DNA of 64,000 nt from Flavobacterium sedimenticola. GTDB taxonomy: Bacteria; Bacteroidota; Bacteroidia; Flavobacteriales; Flavobacteriaceae. The DNA lies in the NCBI RefSeq assembly GCF_030053345.1, contig NZ_JASGBP010000006.1, forward strand, positions 62,001 through 126,000, given 5' to 3'. Position 1 is the first letter of the stretch, and each line of letters starts with the position of its first letter. Made by a program: the position numbers and the translations under genes. The notes below the pieces were generated by a model that saw nothing but the letters and a program-made list of their open reading frames with translations, ran no database searches and had not been told where the DNA came from. Positions 43,790 to 51,148 of this stretch are shown piece after piece.

Positions 43790-45130
43790 ATGAATCTAAA
43801 CCAAATCCATAACGTCTATTTCATCGGCATCGGAGGCATCGGAATGAGCGCCTTGGCACGCTATTTCCGAAATATCGGAAAAAATGTTTCGGGCTACGAT
43901 AAAACGCCAACCATGCTGACCGATGAACTCATAGCGTCCGGTATGGCCATTCATTTTGAAGACAATATCAATTTGATTCCCAAGGATTATTATATTGAAA
44001 ATACCTTGGTCATCATTACGCCGGCGGTTCCGGTTACGCATTCGGAGTGGAACTATTTTTTAGAAAGAGAGTACGTCGTAAAAAAACGCGCCGAAGTTTT
44101 AGGGTTAATCACCAAGGATACCTTTTGTTTTGCGGTGGCCGGCACACACGGAAAAACCACAACATCCAGTATTTTAGGTCATATTTTATACGAAAGCGGA
44201 GCCGATGTGACGGCTTTTCTGGGCGGTATAGTCGAAAATTACCATTCCAATTTAATAGGAACCGGAAAAACCATATCAGTGGTAGAAGCCGACGAATTTG
44301 ATCGTTCCTTTCTGCATTTGCACCCGAACATTGCTTGTGTGACTTCTATGGATGCCGATCATTTGGATATTTACGGTGACGCTACGGCTATTCAGGATTC
44401 TTTCCGCGAATTTGCCGATAAAGTAACCGATAAAAACAATTTATTTGTCCCGAAAGGACTGCCGCTCGAAGGATTGACTGTTGGTATCAACGATGAAGCA
44501 ACGTACAAAGCGTTCAATATTCGCATCCAAAACGGCTATTACGTGTTCGATGTGCAAACGCCATCGGAAACGATTACAGATTTGCAATTTGGTCTGCCGG
44601 GCCGACATAATTTAATGAATGCCTTGATGGCTTTAGCAATGTCAAAGACTTATGGTACCCCAACCGAGTCCATTGCTAAAGCCTTGGCTTCATTCAAAGG
44701 CATACAACGTCGCTTTTCCTACCAAATTAAAACCAACGATTTGGTCTATATTGATGATTATGCCCATCATCCAACCGAAATCAATGCCGTGCATCAAGCG
44801 GTGCGCGAATTGTATCCGAGGCAAAAAGTACTGGCCGTTTTTCAGCCGCATTTATTTAGCCGGACTCAGGATTTTGCCGATGATTTTGCCCAAAGTTTGT
44901 CGCAATTCGACGAAATTGTTTTGTTAGATATTTATCCGGCACGCGAGTTGCCTATCGAAGGTGTCACCTCGTCTTGGTTGCTTTCTAAAATTGAAAATCC
45001 AAATAAAAGATTGGTTTCGAAAGGCGATTTAATTCCGACTATCCTGGAAAATAGTGCCTCTGTAATCGTGACCATTGGTGCGGGCGATATCGGTGAATTA
45101 GTTCCTAAAATTAAATTGGCACTCTCATGA
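43790..45130 (+). CDS. murC: UDP-MurNAc:L-alanine ligase
   Basis: First Mur ligase, adding L-alanine to UDP-MurNAc. The 446 residues begin with the dinucleotide-like loop YFIGIGGIGMSALAR, then ATP loop AGTHGKTTTS, EADEFDRSF and DDYAHHPTEI, all diagnostic for MurC. Its position after murG and its short overlap with ftsQ (four bases) are normal for the cluster. Confidence 0.96.
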   Translation: MNLNQIHNVYFIGIGGIGMSALARYFRNIGKNVSGYDKTPTMLTDELIASGMAIHFEDNINLIPKDYYIENTLVIITPAVPVTHSEWNYFLEREYVVKKRAEVLGLITKDTFCFAVAGTHGKTTTSSILGHILYESGADVTAFLGGIVENYHSNLIGTGKTISVVEADEFDRSFLHLHPNIACVTSMDADHLDIYGDATAIQDSFREFADKVTDKNNLFVPKGLPLEGLTVGINDEATYKAFNIRIQNGYYVFDVQTPSETITDLQFGLPGRHNLMNALMALAMSKTYGTPTESIAKALASFKGIQRRFSYQIKTNDLVYIDDYAHHPTEINAVHQAVRELYPRQKVLAVFQPHLFSRTQDFADDFAQSLSQFDEIVLLDIYPARELPIEGVTSSWLLSKIENPNKRLVSKGDLIPTILENSASVIVTIGAGDIGELVPKIKLALS

Positions 45131-45849
45131 AAATAGTAACGTGGACAAATATCAGATTGCTTTTGATGATTGGCTTGGTCATCTTCCTGTTTTCCTTTAC
45201 GTCGCATCGAAATGCCGTGCGAAAAATAAAGAAAACCGAAGTGGTTTTTGTGGGTGAAAACAGTCTTTTTTTGGAGACCAAAACGGTTAATAAATTGTTA
45301 ATAGAAAAAAATTACGACTTAAAAACTATCCGTAAAGATGGTTTAGATTTGAATAAATTGGAAAAGTCTGTCAACAGTCATCCGATGATTGAAGAAGCGG
45401 ATGTATATGTCAGTGTTGACGGGGTTTTAAAAGCGGTGGTGAAACAAAAAACACCTCTGGGAAGGGTTTTTGACGAAGCGGGTTCTTTTTATATTGATTA
45501 TGAGGGAAATAAAATGCCGTTATCGGATAATTACACGGCCAGAGTACCGCTGATTTCGGGGGAGATTACAGCTGTAAAAAAAGAAAAATTATCTGAAGTT
45601 TTGAAGATGATTGCCACAGATGATTTTTTGAAAAAAAACATCATTGGGGTGCAGGTGCTGCCTAACGGAAGCTTAATTATGGCTAACAGAAATTACGATT
45701 ATCAAATCGATTTCGGTCGCGCCATCAACATCGAAAGAAAGTTTAAAAACTATAAAGCCTTTTTTCAAAAAGCCGTTTCAGACAGCATTTTGGAAAAATA
45801 CCGAAGAATTAATTTAAAGTTTACCAAGCAAGTGGTTTGCATTAAATAG
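45127..45849 (+). CDS. ftsQ: Cell division protein FtsQ
   Basis: Bitopic divisome protein of 240 residues: short cytosolic N-terminus, one membrane helix (about 10-25, LLLMIGLVIFLFSF) and a periplasmic part with a POTRA-like domain (KTEVVFVGENSLFLETKTVN, HPMIEEADVYVSVDGVLKAV). Sequence is weakly conserved, but position between murC and ftsA is decisive. It would link the early cytosolic ring to FtsI/FtsW. Confidence 0.88.
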   Translation: MKIVTWTNIRLLLMIGLVIFLFSFTSHRNAVRKIKKTEVVFVGENSLFLETKTVNKLLIEKNYDLKTIRKDGLDLNKLEKSVNSHPMIEEADVYVSVDGVLKAVVKQKTPLGRVFDEAGSFYIDYEGNKMPLSDNYTARVPLISGEITAVKKEKLSEVLKMIATDDFLKKNIIGVQVLPNGSLIMANRNYDYQIDFGRAINIERKFKNYKAFFQKAVSDSILEKYRRINLKFTKQVVCIK

Positions 45850-45855
45850 AAGCGT

Positions 45856-47244
45856 ATGGAAAAAGAGAATATTGCAGTCGGATTAGACATTGGTACCACC
45901 AAGATTGTGGCCATGATTGGCAAAAAAAATGAGTATGGAAAGTTGGAGATTTTGGGTGTCGGTAAATCCAAAAGCCTTGGTGTGGCGCGCGGTGTGGTGA
46001 ACAACATTACACAAACTATTCAATCTATCCAACAAGCGGTTTTAGAAGCAGAAAATAATTCGGGTTACAAAATCAACGACGTCGTAGTAGGAATCGCAGG
46101 ACAACACATCCGCAGTATCCAACACACCGACTACGTGATCAGAAATAATGCAGAGGAAGTAATCAGTGGTCGCGACATTCAGTTGCTTATCGATCAAGTA
46201 AATAAATTGGCCATGCTGCCGGGCGAAGAGATCATCCATGTGTTGCCGCAGGAATTTAAAATCGACGGGCAATCGGAAATTAAAGAACCTATCGGAATGT
46301 ACGGTGCGCGTTTGGAGGCCAGCTTCCATGTGGTGGTCGGACAAGCGTCTTCCATCAGAAATGTAGGCAGATGTATCCAAAGTTCAGGTATCGAATTATC
46401 GGGCTTAACGTTGGAACCTTTGGCTTCAGCCGATGCGGTGTTGAGTCAGGAAGAAAAAGAAGCCGGTGTTGCCTTAATTGACATCGGTGGCGGTACTACC
46501 GATTTGGCGATTTTCAAAGACGGAATCATACGTCATACGGCTGTGGTGCCTTTCGGAGGAAATGTCATTACCGACGATATCAAAGAAGGCTGTTCGATTA
46601 TCGAAAAACAAGCAGAATTATTGAAAGTGAAATTCGGTTCGGCTTGGCCGGGCGAAAATAAAGACAACGAAATTGTGTCTATTCCGGGATTGAGAGGAAG
46701 AGATCCTAAAGAGATTTCGTTGAAGAATTTATCGAAAATCATTCACGCCCGCGTGGTGGAGATTATCGAACAAGTATTCACCGAAATCAAAGCGTACGGT
46801 CACGAAGATCCGCGCAAAAAATTGATTGCAGGAATCGTGTTAACCGGAGGCGGTTCACAGCTCAAGCACATCAAGCAATTGGTGGAATACATTACCGGAA
46901 TGGATACGCGTATCGGTTATCCGAACGAGCATTTGGCCGGGAATTCGGGAGAAGAAATTTCAAGCCCGTTGTATGCTACAGCCGTAGGATTGGTAATGAA
47001 CAGCATTCAAAACAATTCGAACAGTGCATACAAAATAGAACTGAAAGAAGTCGTGGCCGAAGCCCCGAGACCGGCTATGCAACAACCGGTTTTTGAACCT
47101 AAAACAGAGGAAGCACCAGTAGTTGCAGTTGCACCGCCGGCTGAAGAAAAAGAGGAAGCCGAAACCGCTGAAAAACAAATTAAACGTTCTTTTTTTGATC
47201 GTTATGTAGACAAAATCAAAGATTTTTTAGATAACGCCGAATAA
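45856..47244 (+). CDS. ftsA: Cell division protein FtsA
   Basis: Actin-like ATPase that anchors FtsZ to the membrane. The 462 residues have the phosphate-1 loop AVGLDIGTTKIVAMIG, phosphate-2 ALIDIGGGTTDLAIF and the adenosine segment IVLTGGGSQLKHI. A proline/glutamate-rich linker (about 390-435) leads to an amphipathic basic end (IKRSFFDRYVDKIKDFLDN) that fits the membrane-targeting helix. Longer than E. coli FtsA by about 40 residues because of this linker. Confidence 0.95.
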   Translation: MEKENIAVGLDIGTTKIVAMIGKKNEYGKLEILGVGKSKSLGVARGVVNNITQTIQSIQQAVLEAENNSGYKINDVVVGIAGQHIRSIQHTDYVIRNNAEEVISGRDIQLLIDQVNKLAMLPGEEIIHVLPQEFKIDGQSEIKEPIGMYGARLEASFHVVVGQASSIRNVGRCIQSSGIELSGLTLEPLASADAVLSQEEKEAGVALIDIGGGTTDLAIFKDGIIRHTAVVPFGGNVITDDIKEGCSIIEKQAELLKVKFGSAWPGENKDNEIVSIPGLRGRDPKEISLKNLSKIIHARVVEIIEQVFTEIKAYGHEDPRKKLIAGIVLTGGGSQLKHIKQLVEYITGMDTRIGYPNEHLAGNSGEEISSPLYATAVGLVMNSIQNNSNSAYKIELKEVVAEAPRPAMQQPVFEPKTEEAPVVAVAPPAEEKEEAETAEKQIKRSFFDRYVDKIKDFLDNAE

Positions 47245-47342
47245 AGGACAAGAAAGAAGCCCGATGTGTTTCACCTCATTTTGCTTCAACCGGAACAATA
47301 GAATACAGAATCAGAATAAAACCTAACAAAACCCAAAATAGT

Positions 47343-49283
47343 ATGATGAGCAACTCAGAATTTGGAAGTATCTCATTTGATTTACCAAAGAATCAATCAA
47401 ATGTGATTAAAGTAATCGGAGTTGGCGGCGGAGGAAGTAACGCCATCAACCACATGTTCAAACAAGGAATCAAAGGCGTAGATTTTATTGTTTGTAATAC
47501 CGACTCACAAGCGCTTCAAAACAGCCCGGTACCTAATAAAATCCAATTAGGAGTCAACCTAACCGAAGGGTTAGGCGCCGGAGCCAATCCCGATGTAGGG
47601 CAACAATCGGCCTTGGAAAGTATTGCGGATATCGAAAAAATGTTGGATACCAATACCAAAATGGTGTTCATCACTGCCGGTATGGGCGGCGGAACCGGAA
47701 CCGGTGCTGCTCCAGTCATTGCGCAATTAGCCAAAGAAAGAGACATATTAACGGTAGGTATCGTAACTATTCCGTTCCAGTTTGAAGGAAAAGTACGTTC
47801 CGATCAAGCCTTGTTAGGGGTTGAAAAATTAAGAAAACAGGTCGATTCTTTGATTGTAATCAATAACAACAAACTTCGTGAAGTATACGGCAATTTGGGT
47901 TTTAAAGCCGGATTCTCTAAAGCAGACGAGGTGTTGGCTACGGCCTCACGCGGTATTGCAGAAGTCATCACACACCACTACACGCAAAACATCGACTTAA
48001 AAGACGCCAAAACCGTATTGTCAAACAGCGGTACCGCCATCATGGGTTCGGCTACGGCCTCGGGGGATAACAGAGCGAAAGAAGCCATCATTTCTGCTTT
48101 GGATTCACCGTTGTTAAACGACAATAAAATTACAGGAGCTAAAAACGTATTGTTGCTTATCGTTTCCGGCTCTAACGAAATTACCATTGACGAAATCGGA
48201 GAAATCAACGATCATATCCAAACCGAAGCCGGCTACAATGCCAACATCATTATGGGTGTAGGAGAAGACGAAGCGTTAGGAGAAGCCATCGCTGTAACCA
48301 TCATCGCTACCGGGTTCAACGTAGAACAACAAAACGGGATTGTGAATGTTGAGTCTAAAAAAATCATTCATTCGTTAGAAGATGACCAAAAATTAGTACG
48401 CGACTTAACCCAAAAACCGGTAGAAGTGTTTCAAACATTGACTGAAACACCATCGACTGATGCCAAAGAAGAGAAAGTTGTATTCGAACTTATCGAAGAA
48501 GAAACCATAGAAACACCTGTGGCAGCGGTGATTGATGATAACGAGCTTATCGCCATGAACCAGTTCATCCGCAACCTCGATGTGACTTTCGAAATCGTTT
48601 CGCCTATCAAAGACATCGATTTCAAAGTGACTACTCCCGAAGTGAAAGCTATGGAAGTGGTAGAACCGCAAAATATCGTTAAAGAGGAAGAGCAAATTAC
48701 CTTTACGTTCGATTTGCCGACTCCCAAAGCTGAAGCACCGGTAGTTGAAGCGGCAGAAGAATCGAGAATCGTTTTTGATTTATCGGAAGCCAACGAAATT
48801 ACCGTAAACGAACCGGTTCAATTTGTTCCGGTAACCGAACTCAACGAAGGCGGTGTGATTAAGTACTCTTTAGAGGAATACATGGAGTTGGAAAACGATT
48901 TGCTCAATTCCAAACCGGCTGCCAAAGTTGTAGAAGAGCCCATCGCCGAGGAATTGAACATTACTATGAAAGTGGAGACCGAAAAACCGCAAGCGGTAAA
49001 TTATTTCGACGAAGTATCTCCGGTAGAGATGACCATCGAAGAAACGTTGAAACACAGAGCCGACGAGCGTCGAAGAAAGTTAAAAGAATTCAATTACAAA
49101 TTCCATAACAATCCGTCACGCATCGAGGAATTGGAAAAAGAACCGGCGTACAAACGCTTAGGTGTTGACCTGTCAAACAACACCAACAATACTGCAAACT
49201 CCAGAATGTCTTTGGGTACCGATAGCAACGACGACTTGCAAATTCGCACCAATAATTCATTCTTGCACGATAATGTAGATTAG
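47343..49283 (+). CDS. ftsZ: Cell division GTPase FtsZ with a long C-terminal tail
   Basis: Tubulin-like GTPase that forms the division ring. The globular part (to about residue 335) has IGVGGGGSNAIN and the tubulin signature GGGTGTGAAPV from 115. At 646 residues the protein is far longer than E. coli FtsZ (383). The extra length is an acidic, Glu/Val/Thr-rich, probably disordered tail of about 310 residues, ending in a basic HRADERRRKLKEFNYKFHNN and a short acidic tip. It closes the dcw cluster. Two ATGs in a row begin it. Confidence 0.96.
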   Translation: MMSNSEFGSISFDLPKNQSNVIKVIGVGGGGSNAINHMFKQGIKGVDFIVCNTDSQALQNSPVPNKIQLGVNLTEGLGAGANPDVGQQSALESIADIEKMLDTNTKMVFITAGMGGGTGTGAAPVIAQLAKERDILTVGIVTIPFQFEGKVRSDQALLGVEKLRKQVDSLIVINNNKLREVYGNLGFKAGFSKADEVLATASRGIAEVITHHYTQNIDLKDAKTVLSNSGTAIMGSATASGDNRAKEAIISALDSPLLNDNKITGAKNVLLLIVSGSNEITIDEIGEINDHIQTEAGYNANIIMGVGEDEALGEAIAVTIIATGFNVEQQNGIVNVESKKIIHSLEDDQKLVRDLTQKPVEVFQTLTETPSTDAKEEKVVFELIEEETIETPVAAVIDDNELIAMNQFIRNLDVTFEIVSPIKDIDFKVTTPEVKAMEVVEPQNIVKEEEQITFTFDLPTPKAEAPVVEAAEESRIVFDLSEANEITVNEPVQFVPVTELNEGGVIKYSLEEYMELENDLLNSKPAAKVVEEPIAEELNITMKVETEKPQAVNYFDEVSPVEMTIEETLKHRADERRRKLKEFNYKFHNNPSRIEELEKEPAYKRLGVDLSNNTNNTANSRMSLGTDSNDDLQIRTNNSFLHDNVD

Positions 49284-49303
49284 ACTGCCATTTTTCTAAT
49301 CAA

Positions 49304-49343
49304 ACAACCCGGAAATTGCGTTGCAATTTTCGGGTTATTTTTT
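49304..49343 (+). terminator. Terminator after ftsZ
   Basis: Stem AACCCGGAAATTGC / GCAATTTTCGGGTT with a short loop and T run ends the dcw operon. Confidence 0.9.
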
Positions 49344-49393
49344 TACCTTCGCAGTGCTTTTTAGGTTTGTCCCAAATTTAGTTGGGAAGCGAA

Positions 49394-49465
49394 AGGTTCG
49401 GGCGGTTTCAGCTGTCCGTTTTCCCGCTGTCCGCGCTACACGGTAGCCGGCTGCCATCGGGGCTA
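49394..49465 (-). repeat. Structured intergenic repeat, diverged copy D
   Basis: On the minus strand the order is TAGCCCCGATGGCAGC (box 1-like), a small arm CGGCTACCG, then TAGCGCGGACAGCGGGA (box 2-like). Box 3 is not clear. A direct repeat GCTGTCCG lies at 49411 and 49426 on the plus strand. It occupies the gap between ftsZ and the YqeY gene. Membership of the same family as copies A-C is likely but less certain. Confidence 0.55.
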
Positions 49466-49492
49466 GAAAGCTAACCTTTTTTAGCGTTTTCT

Positions 49493-49516
49493 AAAAATCT
49501 AATAATCTAACAATCT
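49493..49516 (+). repeat. Octamer tandem array before the YqeY gene
   Basis: Three 8-mers AAAAATCT, AATAATCT, AACAATCT end five bases before the ATG at 49522. Confidence 0.7.
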
Positions 49517-49521
49517 GAAAT

Positions 49522-49971
49522 ATGAGTTTAGAAACCCAAATCATGGACGAGATGAAAAACGCCATGAGAGCCAAAGATACTATCGCCTTAGAAGCGTTAC
49601 GCGCTATTAAATCGGGGATTATCTTAGCCAAAACCGAAGCCGGTGCCAGCGATACGCTGTCGGCCGACGATGAAATTAAATTGTTACAACGTTTGGTGAA
49701 ACAACGCAAAGACAGTGCGGCTATTTTCCAACAGCAAAACCGTCCCGATTTGGCGGAACCCGAATTGGCACAAGTAGCGGTGATTGAAAAATTCTTGCCG
49801 GCACAATTATCCGAAGCCGAAGTAGAAGCTGCCGTGGCTCAAATCATTGCTGAAGGCGGATTTTTAGGGATGGCTTCAATGGGACAAGTGATGGGGAAAG
49901 CCTCAGCGGCCTTAGCCGGGCAAACCGATGGCAAAACCATTTCCACTATAGTAAAAAAATTATTGACATAA
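49522..49971 (+). CDS. GatB/YqeY domain protein
   Basis: Cytosolic helical protein of 149 residues of the YqeY family, related to the C-terminal tRNA-binding domain of the amidotransferase subunit GatB. The sequence is full-length and typical: LETQIMDEMKNAMRAKDTIA, then EALRAIKSGIILAKTEAG and a terminal GQVMGKASAALAGQTDGKTI. It is thought to assist charging or handling of tRNA, but the exact role is unproven. It stands alone, before the rearranged tRNA-Arg locus. Confidence 0.9.
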   Translation: MSLETQIMDEMKNAMRAKDTIALEALRAIKSGIILAKTEAGASDTLSADDEIKLLQRLVKQRKDSAAIFQQQNRPDLAEPELAQVAVIEKFLPAQLSEAEVEAAVAQIIAEGGFLGMASMGQVMGKASAALAGQTDGKTISTIVKKLLT

Positions 49972-49990
49972 TTTTGATTATTAGACTACT

Positions 49991-50053
49991 TAGAAAGTTA
50001 GACTTCTCAGATGCTGTCTGACAATCTAAAATTCTAAGAAGTCTAATTTTCTA
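49991..50053. repeat. 17-bp inverted repeat with octamer periodicity
   Basis: TAGAAAGTTAGACTTCT (49991-50007) pairs with AGAAGTCTAATTTTCTA (50037-50053), 16 of 17 matched with one G-U in RNA. The loop contains a smaller CAGA/TCTG hairpin. The left arm repeats TTAGA in an 8-bp rhythm. It ends where the partial tRNA copy begins. Confidence 0.75.
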
Positions 50054-50115
50054 AAATGGCTGCGTAGTTCAACTGGATACCTGCCTGCCGGCAGGCAGGG
50101 AATATCAGATTTCGG
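50052..50115 (+). pseudogene. Partial tRNA-Arg 5' half (tRNA positions 1-37) interrupted by a palindrome
   Basis: TAAAAT plus the first 22 bases of tRNA-Arg are identical to the intact copy at 50367-50394. Then a 20-bp palindrome intervenes (50080-50099), and GAATATCAGATTTCGG (50100-50115) resumes the match to the intact gene at 50395-50410. The copy stops after the nucleotide just 3' of the anticodon, so it cannot fold into a tRNA. Confidence 0.92.
50080..50099. repeat. Perfect 20-bp palindrome in the D-loop of the partial tRNA
   Basis: CCTGCCTGCCGGCAGGCAGG is self-complementary. Against the one at 13781-13800 it differs only at positions 3 and 18, which pair with each other. It is inserted cleanly: removing it restores the tRNA sequence. 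Confidence 0.95.
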
Positions 50116-50120
50116 TTCCA

Positions 50121-50369
50121 ATGGAATATTATGTTTACATATTGAAAAGTGAAATCGATGGAAGACTTTACAAAGGTCACACTTCAAATATTGAAAAAAG
50201 AGTTGAAGAACATAATTTTGGGATGACTAAATCAACTAAAGGCTATAGACCATGGAGTTTAGTTTATTTTGAAAAGTTTCAAACTAGAGATGAAGCAATT
50301 GAAAGAGAAAAGTATTATAAAACAGGAATAGGGAGAGAGTTCATAAAGAACCTATTAAACAATAAATAA
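50121..50369 (+). CDS. Stand-alone GIY-YIG nuclease domain protein inside a tRNA-Arg duplication
   Basis: Small protein of 82 residues made of a single GIY-YIG (UvrC-like, URI family) domain. The fold landmarks are YYVYILKSEIDGRLYKGHTS (V-Y-I and Y-K-G in place of GIY and YIG), KRVEEHN with the catalytic Arg, KSTKGYRPWSLVYFEKF and EAIEREKYYK with the metal-binding Glu. It starts five bases after the partial tRNA copy and its TAA stop is the first three bases of the repeated TAAAAT block before the intact tRNA. No separate promoter or terminator is visible, so it is probably on the tRNA transcript. Confidence 0.88.
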   Translation: MEYYVYILKSEIDGRLYKGHTSNIEKRVEEHNFGMTKSTKGYRPWSLVYFEKFQTRDEAIEREKYYKTGIGREFIKNLLNNK

Positions 50370-50372
50370 AAT

Positions 50373-50446
50373 GGCTGCGTAGTTCAACTGGATAGAATAT
50401 CAGATTTCGGCTCTGAGGGTTGGGGGTTCGAATCCCTTCGCGGTCA
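50373..50446 (+). tRNA. tRNA-Arg(TCG)
   Basis: A complete cloverleaf: acceptor GGCTGCG/CGCGGTC with two G-U pairs, D-arm GTTC/GAAT, anticodon stem TCAGA/TCTGA with loop TTTCGGC (anticodon TCG), T-arm GGGGG/CCCTT with loop TTCGAAT, discriminator A. No promoter box is evident just upstream; transcription may come through the partial copy and the GIY-YIG gene. Confidence 0.93.
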
Positions 50447-50469
50447 CGAATAAATACTTAAAAAAGAAA

Positions 50470-50500
50470 AAACGCCAAGCTTGCTTGAGCGTTTTTTTGT
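50470..50500 (+). terminator. Terminator after tRNA-Arg
   Basis: An AAAAAACGC / GCGTTTTTT stem around AAGC and GCTT ends in T7. The 24-base segment 50476-50499 recurs exactly at 50559-50582. Confidence 0.8.
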
Positions 50501-50558
50501 TTTTAAGTATTTTCAAAGCGGAGCTTTGAGGGATGTTGCGTAGCAAAATCCCTATGTA

Positions 50559-50582
50559 CAAGCTTGCTTGAGCGTTTTTTTG
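50559..50582 (+). repeat. Second copy of the tRNA-Arg terminator half
   Basis: Identical over 24 bases to 50476-50499 (begins CAAGCTTGCTTGAGC, ends T7G). The 59 bases between the copies hold two small stems, CAAAGC/GCTTTG and GGGAT/ATCCC. Confidence 0.85.
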
Positions 50583-50589
50583 ATAGTAT

Positions 50590-51042
50590 TTACAATTTGT
50601 TAAACAACTTATCAATTTGTCTTTTGGTCAACCAAACCGTAACGCCGCCTTCTTGTCCGTTAGTATAGGTTACCTTCATCTTTACACTGGCAATATTCAT
50701 TGCCTTGGTGTATTGAAGCGATACGGTTTCATTAGGCAACTCAATAACAATGTCCTCTTTAGGTAAGGTGGTAAAACCTTCGTTGATAACCGTGTAGAAT
50801 CCTTCCAAAGCGCCATCCACATCTTTAAAGCTAAAGGTCTTGAATTCGGCTATTTGCGGTTTATTGTTGTTTTGGTAGGTAAACGTAACCAATTCGCCGG
50901 TTTTGGTAATTTCTACCGTACTTAAAGTAGGCGTGCCCACTTTACCAATAAGAACCGGTTTAACGTCAGTTTTTGTTACTTTGATTTGGGCTTGGGCTGC
51001 CAAAACAAAGAAAAGGAACGATAAGGAGATTAATTTCTTCAT
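50590..51042 (-). CDS. Hypothetical exported protein
   Basis: Protein of 150 residues with a signal peptide (about 1-18, ending AAQAQ). The mature part is strand-rich with many Thr, Val and Lys (STVEITKTGELVTFTYQNNN) and ends in TVWLTKRQIDKLFNKL. I recognise no family. It is transcribed alone, convergent with the tRNA-Arg locus and divergent from the MtfA-like peptidase. Confidence 0.75.
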   Translation of the reverse strand: MKKLISLSFLFFVLAAQAQIKVTKTDVKPVLIGKVGTPTLSTVEITKTGELVTFTYQNNNKPQIAEFKTFSFKDVDGALEGFYTVINEGFTTLPKEDIVIELPNETVSLQYTKAMNIASVKMKVTYTNGQEGGVTVWLTKRQIDKLFNKL

Positions 51043-51148
51043 AGTGATGTAAGTTTTGATAAAAGTACTAAAAAAATGATAGCCGGAGAAATCTTCAGAA
51101 CGCTCACAACAGCGCTGAAATTTCCGAAGCTTTTTATATCTTTAGCCA

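Noticed and set aside
49344-49393. Small RNA starting after TACCTTCG at 49344
   Set aside because: The box is one base off consensus, and downstream there is only the diverged repeat; no defined RNA could be supported.
50121-50369. GIY-YIG gene as a truncated uvrC
   Set aside because: It lacks any other UvrC domain, and its length and ends fit a complete single-domain protein.
50400-50615. Minus-strand frame over tRNA-Arg and its terminators
   Set aside because: Covers the tRNA and two terminator copies and has low-complexity residues only.
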